From NCBI RefSeq assembly GCF_013387495.1, contig NZ_JABZEE010000063.1, positions 1 to 40,166 on the forward strand: a stretch of DNA of 40,166 bases, read 5' to 3'. Each line of letters opens with the position of its first letter. The stretch's first letter is position 1. The position numbers were made by a program, and so were the translations under genes. The stretch comes from Streptomyces sp. PKU-EA00015. GTDB taxonomy: Bacteria; Actinomycetota; Actinomycetes; Streptomycetales; Streptomycetaceae. The notes under the pieces were generated by a model. That model was not told the origin of the DNA. It did not search any database and saw only the letters and a list, made by a program, of their open reading frames with translations. This document shows, one piece after another, positions 15,944-23,567 of this stretch.

Positions 15944-16247
15944 CGGACCCCGCGCCCTCCCTCGACCGGCGGCCCCGCCCCCGGACCCTCCTCCCGCGCC
16001 CGGCGGGTGTGGGGGGACCGCCGGCGCCTCACACGCCGGCCGGGCTGGATTCGACCCCGCGCCGTCAACCCGTCCGCGGGTCGCTCCCACGGCTGCCGGG
16101 CCGTACCGGGAGATCGAGGACACCGCGCGCAGCACGGTACGGAGTCCGGGGCCTGCCCCGGCTCGCGAAGGACCGGGCAGGGGAACAGCCCGCCGCAGGC
16201 GCCGCCCGCCCGCACACGCACCACCACCGCACAGAGGAGCACCGACC
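15944..16247. repeat. 304-base operon gap with REP-like half element and hairpins
   Basis: No gene is visible. CCTCACACGCC followed by GGCCGGGCTGGATT (16028-16056) looks like one arm of the common Streptomyces intergenic palindromes built on CCGGnCGGGCTGGA. Two inverted repeats follow: CCGTACCG (16101-16108) with CGGTACGG (16135-16142), and CCGGGGC-CT-GCCCCGG (16146-16161). These could trim or attenuate the message between the first and second condensin genes. AGAGGAG near 16232 is the ribosome-binding site of the next gene. Confidence 0.45.
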
Positions 16248-17180
16248 GTGACCGAGCCGCACGCAGAGCACGCCACGCCGTGGCGTGAGGCCGACGCGCC
16301 GCTCGGCCCCCCGGCCGGCCCGGTCTCAACGGCCACCGGACCCACCCGCGGCCCCGGCACCGTCACCCCCGCGGACGCCGCCGACGCCGCTCGGCTCGTC
16401 TCCTTCGGCCTCCAGCCCAAGCTGCTCCCCGCCCGCGACGCGGAGTACGCCGAACTGCTCCGCCGCTACCGCGAGGACACCCCCTTCGCGCGGCTCGCCG
16501 ACGCCGTCGCGACCGGCCTCGGCCTCGTCGTGCTCGAGGTCTCACCCCGCGCGGGCATGGCCGTCACTGCGGCAGAGGACTCCCTCTTCGCCGTCCGCAT
16601 GGGCGACTACGCGCGCCGCGCCGCGGCCGACTCCGCCGACCGCTTCCTGCACGGCCTGGCCCACCTCGCCGTCGCGGCCATGGCCTTCCCGCGTCCCGAG
16701 GACCTCGCGGACGACGGCTACATCGGCCGGATCACCGTCAACGGCGTCGACGCCTTCGTCCGGCAGGCCTGCCGCAGGCTGGAGGAGCGCGCCGAGGAGC
16801 AGGGCGAGAACAGCGACCCCGCCAGCGACGCCCCCGGCCTGGAGGCGGCCTGGCGGGTGTACGCGCGCCGCAGCGCGACGGGCGCCACCAAGGACGCCCG
16901 GCGCCTCGCCGGATCCACCACCGGCATCGTCGGCAAGGCGGTCGCCTTCCTCACCGACTCCGGCTTCCTCCAGCGGACCGGCGACGACGCGGGAGGCGCG
17001 TACCGCACCACGGCCCGCTACCAGTTGCAGGTGCGCGACATGGCCGGCAGCGCGGCGATGGCCGAACTGCTGGAGCTGGGTGTCGTCCCCGTCAGCGACG
17101 GCACCGCGACGCTCGTCCCGCCGCCCGACGGCGACGACCTGGAGCTCGCGGCGGACGCCGGCCTGCCGTTCCACGCGTGA
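16248..17180 (+). CDS. MukE/JetB-like subunit of an SMC complex
   Basis: A 310-residue protein between the kleisin-like and SMC-like genes. The first ~45 residues are Pro/Thr-rich and probably disordered. The rest is helical with two winged-helix-like parts (YAELLRRYREDTPFARLADAVATGLGLVVLEV, and STTGIVGKAVAFLTDSGFLQRTGDDAGGAYRTTARYQLQVRDM near 225-270), as in MukE/JetB (KITE-type) proteins that bind the kleisin. Assignment rests on order, size and architecture rather than a diagnostic motif. The GTG at 16248 follows GAGGAG at 8-9 bases. It is 304 bases after the first gene and 107 before the third; such operons usually have overlapping genes. Confidence 0.7.
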   Translation: MTEPHAEHATPWREADAPLGPPAGPVSTATGPTRGPGTVTPADAADAARLVSFGLQPKLLPARDAEYAELLRRYREDTPFARLADAVATGLGLVVLEVSPRAGMAVTAAEDSLFAVRMGDYARRAAADSADRFLHGLAHLAVAAMAFPRPEDLADDGYIGRITVNGVDAFVRQACRRLEERAEEQGENSDPASDAPGLEAAWRVYARRSATGATKDARRLAGSTTGIVGKAVAFLTDSGFLQRTGDDAGGAYRTTARYQLQVRDMAGSAAMAELLELGVVPVSDGTATLVPPPDGDDLELAADAGLPFHA

Positions 17181-17287
17181 CCGCCCCCGCCCCGCGTCAC
17201 CGTCCCCGCGCAGCCGCCCTCCCCGCGCCACCGCACCGCACGCGCCACCGCTCGACGAAGCCAGAAGAAGACTGAGAGTCCGCCGCC

Positions 17288-20200
17288 ATGTACGAGTTGT
17301 CCCGGGTCCGCCTCTACTCCATCGGCCCTGCCGGTGCGCGCTACGCCGACACCGTGCTCGACCTGCGCGGAGTCGGCGAGCCGGTGCCCGACCCCGCTCC
17401 CACCCAGGCGGAGTTCTTCGAGGAGGAGCCGGTCGGCCCGCCGCGCCGTCCCGCGCCCGCCGGCGTGCTCTTCCTGGAGAACGGCGGCGGCAAGTCCGTC
17501 CTGCTCAAGCTGATCTTCTCGGTCATGCTGCCCGGCCACCGCAACACCCTCGGCGGCGCGAGCTCGGGCGTGCTGCGCAAGTTCCTGCTCGCCGACGACT
17601 GCGGACATGTCGCCCTGGAGTGGCAGCACACGCAGACCGGTGAGCTCGTGGTCGTCGGCAAGGTCAGCGAGTGGCGCGGGCGCCAGGTCTCCAACGACCC
17701 GCGTAAGTTCGCCGAGGCCTGGTACTCCTTCCGGCCTGGCCCCGGACTCAGCCTCGACTCCCTCCCCGTCGCCGAGTCCACGGCCGTGCGGCCGCCGGCC
17801 GAAGGAGCCTCCGGAGCCCGTGGCCGGCGCCGGACCATGAAGGGCTTCCGCGACGCCGTCACCGAGGCAGGCAAGGCGTATCCGCACCTCGACGTGTACT
17901 GGGAGGAGACCCACGACCGCTGGAACGAACACCTCGGCGAGCTCGGCCTCGACCCCGAACTGTTCCGCTACCAGCGCGAGATGAACGCCGACGAGGGTGA
18001 GGCCGCGGGCCTCTTCGCCGTCAAGAAGGACTCCGACTTCACCGATCTGCTGCTGCGAGCCGTCACCGACACCCGCGACACCGACGGCCTCGCGGACCTT
18101 GTCAGCGGCTTCGGCAACAAGCTCGGCCGCCGCGCCGAGCTCACCGCGGAGCGGGACTTCACGGCCGGCTCGGCCGACCTCCTCGGCCGGATCGTCGAGG
18201 CCGCCGAGGCGCGTACGCGCGCACGCGCGATCCACGCGGGCGCCGAGCGCCGCACCCGCACCCTGGCGCGCCGCCTCTCCGCCCGCGCCACGCAGGAGCG
18301 GGCCCGTGCCGCCGACCTCGCCCAGCAGGTCACGGCCGCCGCGCACACGGTCACCGAGGCCGAGCAGGCCCGCAGCCGCAGCTCTCTGATCGCCGCCGAA
18401 CTGGCGTACCGGCACGCCTCCCTGGCCCTGACCGTCGCCGAGAAGGGCGCCGCCGCGCAGCGCCGTGAGCTCATCGACGCGCGCACGCTGCACTCGGCCT
18501 GGCAGGCGGCCGAGGCCGTGCTGCGGCACCGCGCCGCCGGTGACCGCTCCGCCCGCGTCGCGGCGGCGATCCGCGAGGCCGAGCGGGACGCGGCACCCGC
18601 CCTGGCCGCACGCGCCAAGGCCGCCGGAGATCTCGTACGCGCTCTGCACAGGGCCGCCGAGGACGGCGAACGGGTCGCGAACGAGGAGGAGGAGCGTTCC
18701 CGCGCCCTGCAGGAGGCCGGCGAGGCCGCCCATCGCGACGCCACGGTCGCGGCGACGGAGGCTCAGCGCGCCCGCAGCGAGATCGGCCACCTGCGCCAGC
18801 GCCTCGCAGAGGTCGAGCAGGAGACCGCGGAAGCCGTACGGGCCGGCTGGCTCGACGACACCGCACCCGACGCCGACCCGGCCAGGGCCGCGCTGGCGGC
18901 GAGCGACGCGGAGAAGTCGACGGTCGCGGCCTGGGACGCCGCACGTGAGGCGGCGCGCGTCACGGCCGAGCGCGCCAAGGAGGCCGCCGCGGCGGAGTCG
19001 CGCGCCGAGCTGACCGCCGCGCGCGCGGCGGACGCGGCGCAGGCCGCGGAGCACGCCTACGAGGCGGAGCGCCGCGCGGCCGAGTCCATCGCGGAGGACG
19101 GCCGGCTGGCGGAGCTGCTGAGCCTTCCCGCGGCCCAACTGCCCGGCCCGGCGGTCCCGGCACCGCGCGGCCCCGGCGCGATCCCCGCCGACCACGCCCG
19201 CGGTCCGGCGGCCACCGCCCGCGTGCCGCACCCGGGTGACGCCGCGCACGACGGGTCCGGTGTTCGGCCGGAGGACGCTCAGCCCGAGGGCGAGCCCGGG
19301 CATCGCGGACCGAGGGCCTCGGCCGATGCGGGCACCGCAGCGCACGACGGGACGCGCGGCGGCCACGCGGAAGGGGACGGCGGTGCCCTGGCCGAAGCAG
19401 GCGCCGGAGCCCCCGGCGGGGCACCCGTAAGCCCCTTGGACGGCGGCGCCGCTTCCGGCGCCCGGGCCCAAGGCGAGGCGGCCCGGGCGGGACACGGCGT
19501 TCCGGGCGCTGCGGCCACGGGGGACACGGCGGCGTACGGCGGGGCTCCTGACGGCGCCGCCGGCGGGCGGCGCACCGCGTCGCTACGGGCCGGTGACCAT
19601 CCCCTCGGCGCCGTCGAGCTCGACGGATTCGCGGACGAACTCCGCGAGTTGCTGGAGCAGTCCATCGCGTCCGCCGAGCGGCAGCTCTTCGACCTGCGTA
19701 CCGCCGCCGCCGACGACGCCCGCATCCTCGGCGCCCTCGGTGACGGCGGGCTCCTGCCGCCCGCACCCGACGTGCTCGCCACCGTCGAGTTCCTCGGTGA
19801 GCACGGCATCCCGGCGCTGCCCGGCTGGCGCTATCTCGCCCAGTCGGTCGACCCCGCCGACCATGCCGCCGTGCTGGCCGCGCGGCCCGAGCTCGTCGAC
19901 GGTGTCGTGATCACTGATCCCGCCTCGCACGCCCGCGCGCGTGAGGCGCTCGCCGGCGCGGCACTGCTGCCGCGTTCGGCCGTCGCCGTCGGCACCGCCG
20001 CCGCGCTGCTCGCTCCCGTGCCCGCGACGGGCACCGGCACCGAGCAGGACGTCTTCCTCGTTCCGCCGAACCCCGCCATGCACGACGAGGCCGCGGCCGA
20101 CGAGGAACGGCACGCGCTGCGGGCCAGGGCGACCGCCCGTGACGAGGAGATCCGCGCGCTCGCCGCACGCCTCGCGGGCGACCGCTCCCTCGCGGCCCGG

Positions 20201-22390
20201 CTCGCCGCCTGGCGCGAGGACTGCCCGCAGGGCATGCTCGCCGAGCTCGCCGACGCCGCGCGCACCGCCCGCGCCGTGGCGGTGGAGGCGCAGGAGGCCC
20301 TCGCCGAGGCCCGTACGGCACGGGCCGAGGCCGACGAGGCGGCCGCCGACGCCGCGCGTGTGCGGGAGGAGCGGCAGGAGGCCGCGCAGCGCGCCCGTCG
20401 TGCCGCGGACGCGCTCGCCGGCCTCGCGTTCCGGCTGCGCGAACGCGCGGGCTGGCAGGCCAAGCTGCGCGAACTGGCCGACGAGGCCGCCGAGTCCGAG
20501 GCCCGCGCCGCCGCCTGCCTGGAGCGCGCCAAGGCCTCCGACGAGGACCGCCGCGCCGCCCAGCGCGCCGGTGACGACGCCCGCCGCACCGCCCGCGCCC
20601 TGCGCGCCGAGCGTGCCGAGATCGCCGGAGCCCCCGAGAACCTCCCCGAGGACGACGGCGACGCCCCGCGCGCCTTGCTGCCCGCGCTCCGCGAGGCCTA
20701 CCGTGCGGCGTCCCAGCTCTACGAGAAGGTCGGCGTCGGCGCCGATCTCCGCGCCGAACAGGCCCGCGCCGAGAGCGACGAGAGCGCCGCACTCGCGGAG
20801 CTCGACCGCCTCACCAACAAGGTCCGCACCCGCGCCGCCCAGCTCCTCGAAGGCACGGACGGCGCCGACGGCCCGTCCCGCCAGGCAGCCGCCGCCCGCG
20901 CCGAGGCGCTCGTGCAGATGCTGGAGTCGCGCGCGTCCGAGGCGAGCGAGAAGCTCGGCCGTCTCCGCGGCGAGGCGGAGCGGCTGGCCCCGGCCGACGG
21001 CGCGGCGCACACCGACCTGCCCGACGACCTCGTCCCCGCCGACGCCGAACACGCCAAGGCGCTGCTGCGCACCGCCGACGGCGAACTGGCGGCGCGCACC
21101 GAGGCGCTGGAGACCGCCCGCACCAGGCACGCGGAGCTGCTCCGGGCCCACCGAGCCGCCGAGGACGCCGCCGGCGGCTTCGACGAGACGGCGGCGCTCC
21201 TGCGCGACCTGCTCCGCGACCACCACCAGGACGACGAGGCGGCCGACGCCCCGGAGCCGTATCCGGGCACGCTGGAGGAGTCCCGCCATACCGCGGCCCA
21301 GGCACGCCGTTCACTGCGCGGCTGCGCGACCGACCTGTCGGCCGCCGAGTCGGCCGTACGCGAGGCGAGCGACGTGCTCGTACGGCACGCCAACTCCACG
21401 CGCTACGAGCAGGTCCGCACCCCCGCACGACAGCAGATCCGCGAACTGCCCGCGGCCGCGCTGCCCGAGCACGCCGCGAAGTGGGCCGAGGCGTTCGCGC
21501 CCCGGCTGCGGGTGCTGACCGACGAACTGGCGCAGCTGGAGCGCAACCGGGACACCATCGTCGACCGCCTGCGCGGTCTGGTGGAATCGGCCCTCGCGAC
21601 GCTGCGCTCGGCCCAGCGGCTGTCCCGGCTGCCCGAGGGCCTCGGGGAGTGGTCGGGACAGGAGTTCCTGCGGATCCGTTTCGAGGAGCCGGATCAGGCC
21701 ACGCTCGCGGAGCGGCTCGGCGAGGTCATCGACGAGGCGACCCGCGCGGCGGTGAAGAAGAACGCGTCCGCCGCCTACGGCGAGGGGCGCAGGGACGGCA
21801 TGTCCCTGCTGCTGCGGGGCGTCCAGGCGGCCCTGGAGCCGAAGGGCGTCGCGGTGGAGATCCTCAAGCCGGACGCCGTGCTCCGCGCGGAGCGGGTGCC
21901 GGTGGGGCAGATGGGCGACGTGTTCTCCGGCGGACAGCTGCTGACGGCGGCGATCGCGCTGTACTGCACGATGGCGGCCCTGCGCAGCAACGACCGCGGG
22001 CGCGACAGGCACCGGCACGCGGGCACGCTCTTCCTCGACAACCCCATCGGCCGGGCCAACGCGACCTATCTGCTGGAGCTCCAGCGCGCCGTCTCCGACG
22101 CTCTCGGTGTGCAACTGCTGTACACGACGGGCCTGTTCGACACGACGGCGCTCGCGGAGTTCCCCCTGGTGATCCGGCTGCGCAACGACGCGGACCTGCG
22201 GGCGGGCCTGAAGTACATCCGTGTCGAGGAGCACCTGCGTCCCGGACTTCCCCAGATCGAGCCCGCAGGGGAGACGGTGCACGGCGAGATCACGGCCACG
22301 CGCATGTTCAAGCGGGCCCCGCTCCCGGAGCAGTCGGCGTCCGAGCCGTCCCCGGCGGCCGAAGGGACGGCGACGGCACCGGACGCGTAG
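17288..22390 (+). CDS. MukB/JetC-like SMC ATPase, 1700 aa
   Basis: A 1700-residue SMC-type protein. The head half at the N-terminus has a P-loop LENGGGKS (63-70; Lys69, Ser70). Long Ala/Arg/Glu coiled coils run from about 280 to 610 and 900 to 1450. A hinge-like globular domain lies near 795-920 (ILGALGDGGLLPPAPDV, DGVVITDPASHARA). The C-terminal head half has the ABC signature FSGGQLLTAA (Ser1547-Gln1550) and Walker B TLFLDNP with Asp1584. The residue after Asp1584, normally the catalytic Glu, is Asn1585. A ~150-residue Gly/Ala/Pro-rich stretch (617-765) interrupts the arm before the hinge. It should form an ATP-gated DNA clamp or loop extruder with the two upstream products. No JetD nuclease gene follows. 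Confidence 0.88.
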   Translation: MYELSRVRLYSIGPAGARYADTVLDLRGVGEPVPDPAPTQAEFFEEEPVGPPRRPAPAGVLFLENGGGKSVLLKLIFSVMLPGHRNTLGGASSGVLRKFLLADDCGHVALEWQHTQTGELVVVGKVSEWRGRQVSNDPRKFAEAWYSFRPGPGLSLDSLPVAESTAVRPPAEGASGARGRRRTMKGFRDAVTEAGKAYPHLDVYWEETHDRWNEHLGELGLDPELFRYQREMNADEGEAAGLFAVKKDSDFTDLLLRAVTDTRDTDGLADLVSGFGNKLGRRAELTAERDFTAGSADLLGRIVEAAEARTRARAIHAGAERRTRTLARRLSARATQERARAADLAQQVTAAAHTVTEAEQARSRSSLIAAELAYRHASLALTVAEKGAAAQRRELIDARTLHSAWQAAEAVLRHRAAGDRSARVAAAIREAERDAAPALAARAKAAGDLVRALHRAAEDGERVANEEEERSRALQEAGEAAHRDATVAATEAQRARSEIGHLRQRLAEVEQETAEAVRAGWLDDTAPDADPARAALAASDAEKSTVAAWDAAREAARVTAERAKEAAAAESRAELTAARAADAAQAAEHAYEAERRAAESIAEDGRLAELLSLPAAQLPGPAVPAPRGPGAIPADHARGPAATARVPHPGDAAHDGSGVRPEDAQPEGEPGHRGPRASADAGTAAHDGTRGGHAEGDGGALAEAGAGAPGGAPVSPLDGGAASGARAQGEAARAGHGVPGAAATGDTAAYGGAPDGAAGGRRTASLRAGDHPLGAVELDGFADELRELLEQSIASAERQLFDLRTAAADDARILGALGDGGLLPPAPDVLATVEFLGEHGIPALPGWRYLAQSVDPADHAAVLAARPELVDGVVITDPASHARAREALAGAALLPRSAVAVGTAAALLAPVPATGTGTEQDVFLVPPNPAMHDEAAADEERHALRARATARDEEIRALAARLAGDRSLAARLAAWREDCPQGMLAELADAARTARAVAVEAQEALAEARTARAEADEAAADAARVREERQEAAQRARRAADALAGLAFRLRERAGWQAKLRELADEAAESEARAAACLERAKASDEDRRAAQRAGDDARRTARALRAERAEIAGAPENLPEDDGDAPRALLPALREAYRAASQLYEKVGVGADLRAEQARAESDESAALAELDRLTNKVRTRAAQLLEGTDGADGPSRQAAAARAEALVQMLESRASEASEKLGRLRGEAERLAPADGAAHTDLPDDLVPADAEHAKALLRTADGELAARTEALETARTRHAELLRAHRAAEDAAGGFDETAALLRDLLRDHHQDDEAADAPEPYPGTLEESRHTAAQARRSLRGCATDLSAAESAVREASDVLVRHANSTRYEQVRTPARQQIRELPAAALPEHAAKWAEAFAPRLRVLTDELAQLERNRDTIVDRLRGLVESALATLRSAQRLSRLPEGLGEWSGQEFLRIRFEEPDQATLAERLGEVIDEATRAAVKKNASAAYGEGRRDGMSLLLRGVQAALEPKGVAVEILKPDAVLRAERVPVGQMGDVFSGGQLLTAAIALYCTMAALRSNDRGRDRHRHAGTLFLDNPIGRANATYLLELQRAVSDALGVQLLYTTGLFDTTALAEFPLVIRLRNDADLRAGLKYIRVEEHLRPGLPQIEPAGETVHGEITATRMFKRAPLPEQSASEPSPAAEGTATAPDA

Positions 22391-22432
22391 CCGACCGCCC
22401 GGCCGGGCCGACCAGGACGGGGCGGCCTCGGC
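22390..22432 (+). terminator. Possible terminator after the SMC gene
   Basis: GCCGACCGCCC (22390-22400) can pair with GGGCGGCCTCGGC (22420-22432) with a two-base bulge. It begins on the last base of the stop codon and lies between convergent genes. The loop is long and GC-rich, so this is a weak call. Confidence 0.35.
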
Positions 22433-22573
22433 ATCGGATCGGCCGGGTCACGCGGGCGGCGGCCCGGCAACGTCGGCCACGTGACCTGCGGCTCGGACGG
22501 CCTTGCCCCTCTGCGCGCCCAAGCGGGCTGCCACCCCGGCGACGCCGCCCCTCAGCAGGCGAACCCGCGCGGG

Positions 22574-23068
22574 TCAGGCCCCTGACAGCCCGCCCGCGCC
22601 GGGCCTCCGTATCCGCGACGCCTCGCGCGCGGACGCCCGCGCCGCCCGGCGCGCCCGGCGGCGTTCGCGGCGCAGTTGCCGGGCCGTGCTGCTGGGCACG
22701 GACACCACCCCATGGCGCTGGTTCCACACCTGCCGCGTCACCCACACGTCCAGCACCGACCAGGTCGCGACCACCGTGCTCGCCACACTGCTGAGCACCG
22801 TCGGGAACGCCAGCCACGAACCCGCCACCGACAGAAGGAAGGCCGCCATCGCCTGAATCAGCGTGAGGGACGTGATGATCACCGCTCGGACCGCAGCCGT
22901 ACGCACCGGATCCGCCATGGGGCGCCTGGCGCTCGGCTCCTCGGTCCAGAGCGAGCGCGGCACATACGCGTCGTCACATGCGGTCGCCCTGGAGGCCCCG
23001 GACGCCGCCTTCCGCAACAATTCCGGCGCGGAGCCCGGAGTCTCTTCGCGGCGCTCGTGCGTGTCCAT
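22574..23068 (-). CDS. Small two-span membrane protein
   Basis: A 164-residue protein of unknown family. A polar N-terminal ~55 residues precede two hydrophobic spans (about 65-90, VRAVIITSLTLIQAMAAFLLSV, and about 92-112, FPTVLSSVASTVVATWSVLDV), then a very basic tail with RRERRRARRAARA. Both the polar head and the basic tail should face the cytoplasm. I use the ATG at 23068; a GTG at 23080 is four residues upstream and the GGTGGGG site fits neither ideally. It is convergent with the SMC gene and divergent from the conservon, and I see no functional link to either. Confidence 0.65.
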   Translation of the reverse strand: MDTHERREETPGSAPELLRKAASGASRATACDDAYVPRSLWTEEPSARRPMADPVRTAAVRAVIITSLTLIQAMAAFLLSVAGSWLAFPTVLSSVASTVVATWSVLDVWVTRQVWNQRHGVVSVPSSTARQLRRERRRARRAARASAREASRIRRPGAGGLSGA

Positions 23069-23567
23069 GGATGCTGTCACTCCCCACCTCTGTCCACTTC
23101 AGGGCGGCTGCCCGGAATCCGTCGCTCTACTCCGGCTGTTCCGGCTCGCGCACTCCTGCACGGACAGCCGCCGCATTCCGTGGAATGCGGTGCCCATCGA
23201 CGAGTCGGCGCGTGACGACTGTGAACCTCCGCGGCTCCCCGTACGTAAGGACGATCGGGAAACCATGAAGATTCCCGTCGTACCGACCACGTCCCGGACT
23301 CGCGTCCCCGACCCCGTACGCCCCGCACCCCAAGCGAAGAATTCCGGCCAACTGCCCCGGTCGGAAAAGAGGCGTGTCGCCGCTCCCTGGTGACACGGAG
23401 AGGAATGCCATCTCCGCGAATACCGGGACATGGCGCTACCGCGTTCACTTCCGTCGGCCGAAAATCGTCCGGACGTTCCTTCGAGTTGTCTGTGTGACAG
23501 TAGTAGGCTCGCGCCGTTTGTTGACGGAACACCCGCCGAGCCGGGCCGTGTTGAGCAGGGGGAGGCC
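23069..23567. other. Intergenic region upstream of conservon, ~500 bases
   Basis: No convincing gene. A 42-codon frame from ATG 23264 has Pro/Arg-rich, low-information content and is probably chance. The region holds a perfect palindrome at 23171-23190. TAGGCT near 23508, close to the conservon start, could be a -10 element, with GGGGGAGG as the ribosome-binding site of the kinase gene. Confidence 0.4.
23171..23190. promoter_or_regulatory. Perfect palindrome upstream of conservon
   Basis: CCGCATTCC-GT-GGAATGCGG: nine-base arms around two bases. It lies ~380 bases before the sensor kinase start and ~100 bases before the divergent membrane protein gene, so it could be an operator for either. 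The binding protein is unknown. Confidence 0.35.

Noticed and set aside
17018..19495. 825-codon open frame on the minus strand opposite the SMC gene, and similar long antisense frames (8269-10749, 34584-36620, 27778-29511).
   Set aside because: They mirror strongly coding genes in a GC-rich genome where antisense frames stay open by third-position bias; their translations are low-complexity Gly/Arg/Val and lack domains.
23264..23392. 42-codon frame starting ATG 23264 as a small gene.
   Set aside because: Pro/Arg-rich, no clear ribosome-binding site and no recognisable feature; probably chance.
23490..23514. TTGTCTGTG followed by TAGGCT upstream of the conservon as a third RecA-NDp promoter.
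   Set aside because: It has T at the purine position and a 9-base instead of 8-base spacer, so it misses the consensus in two ways.
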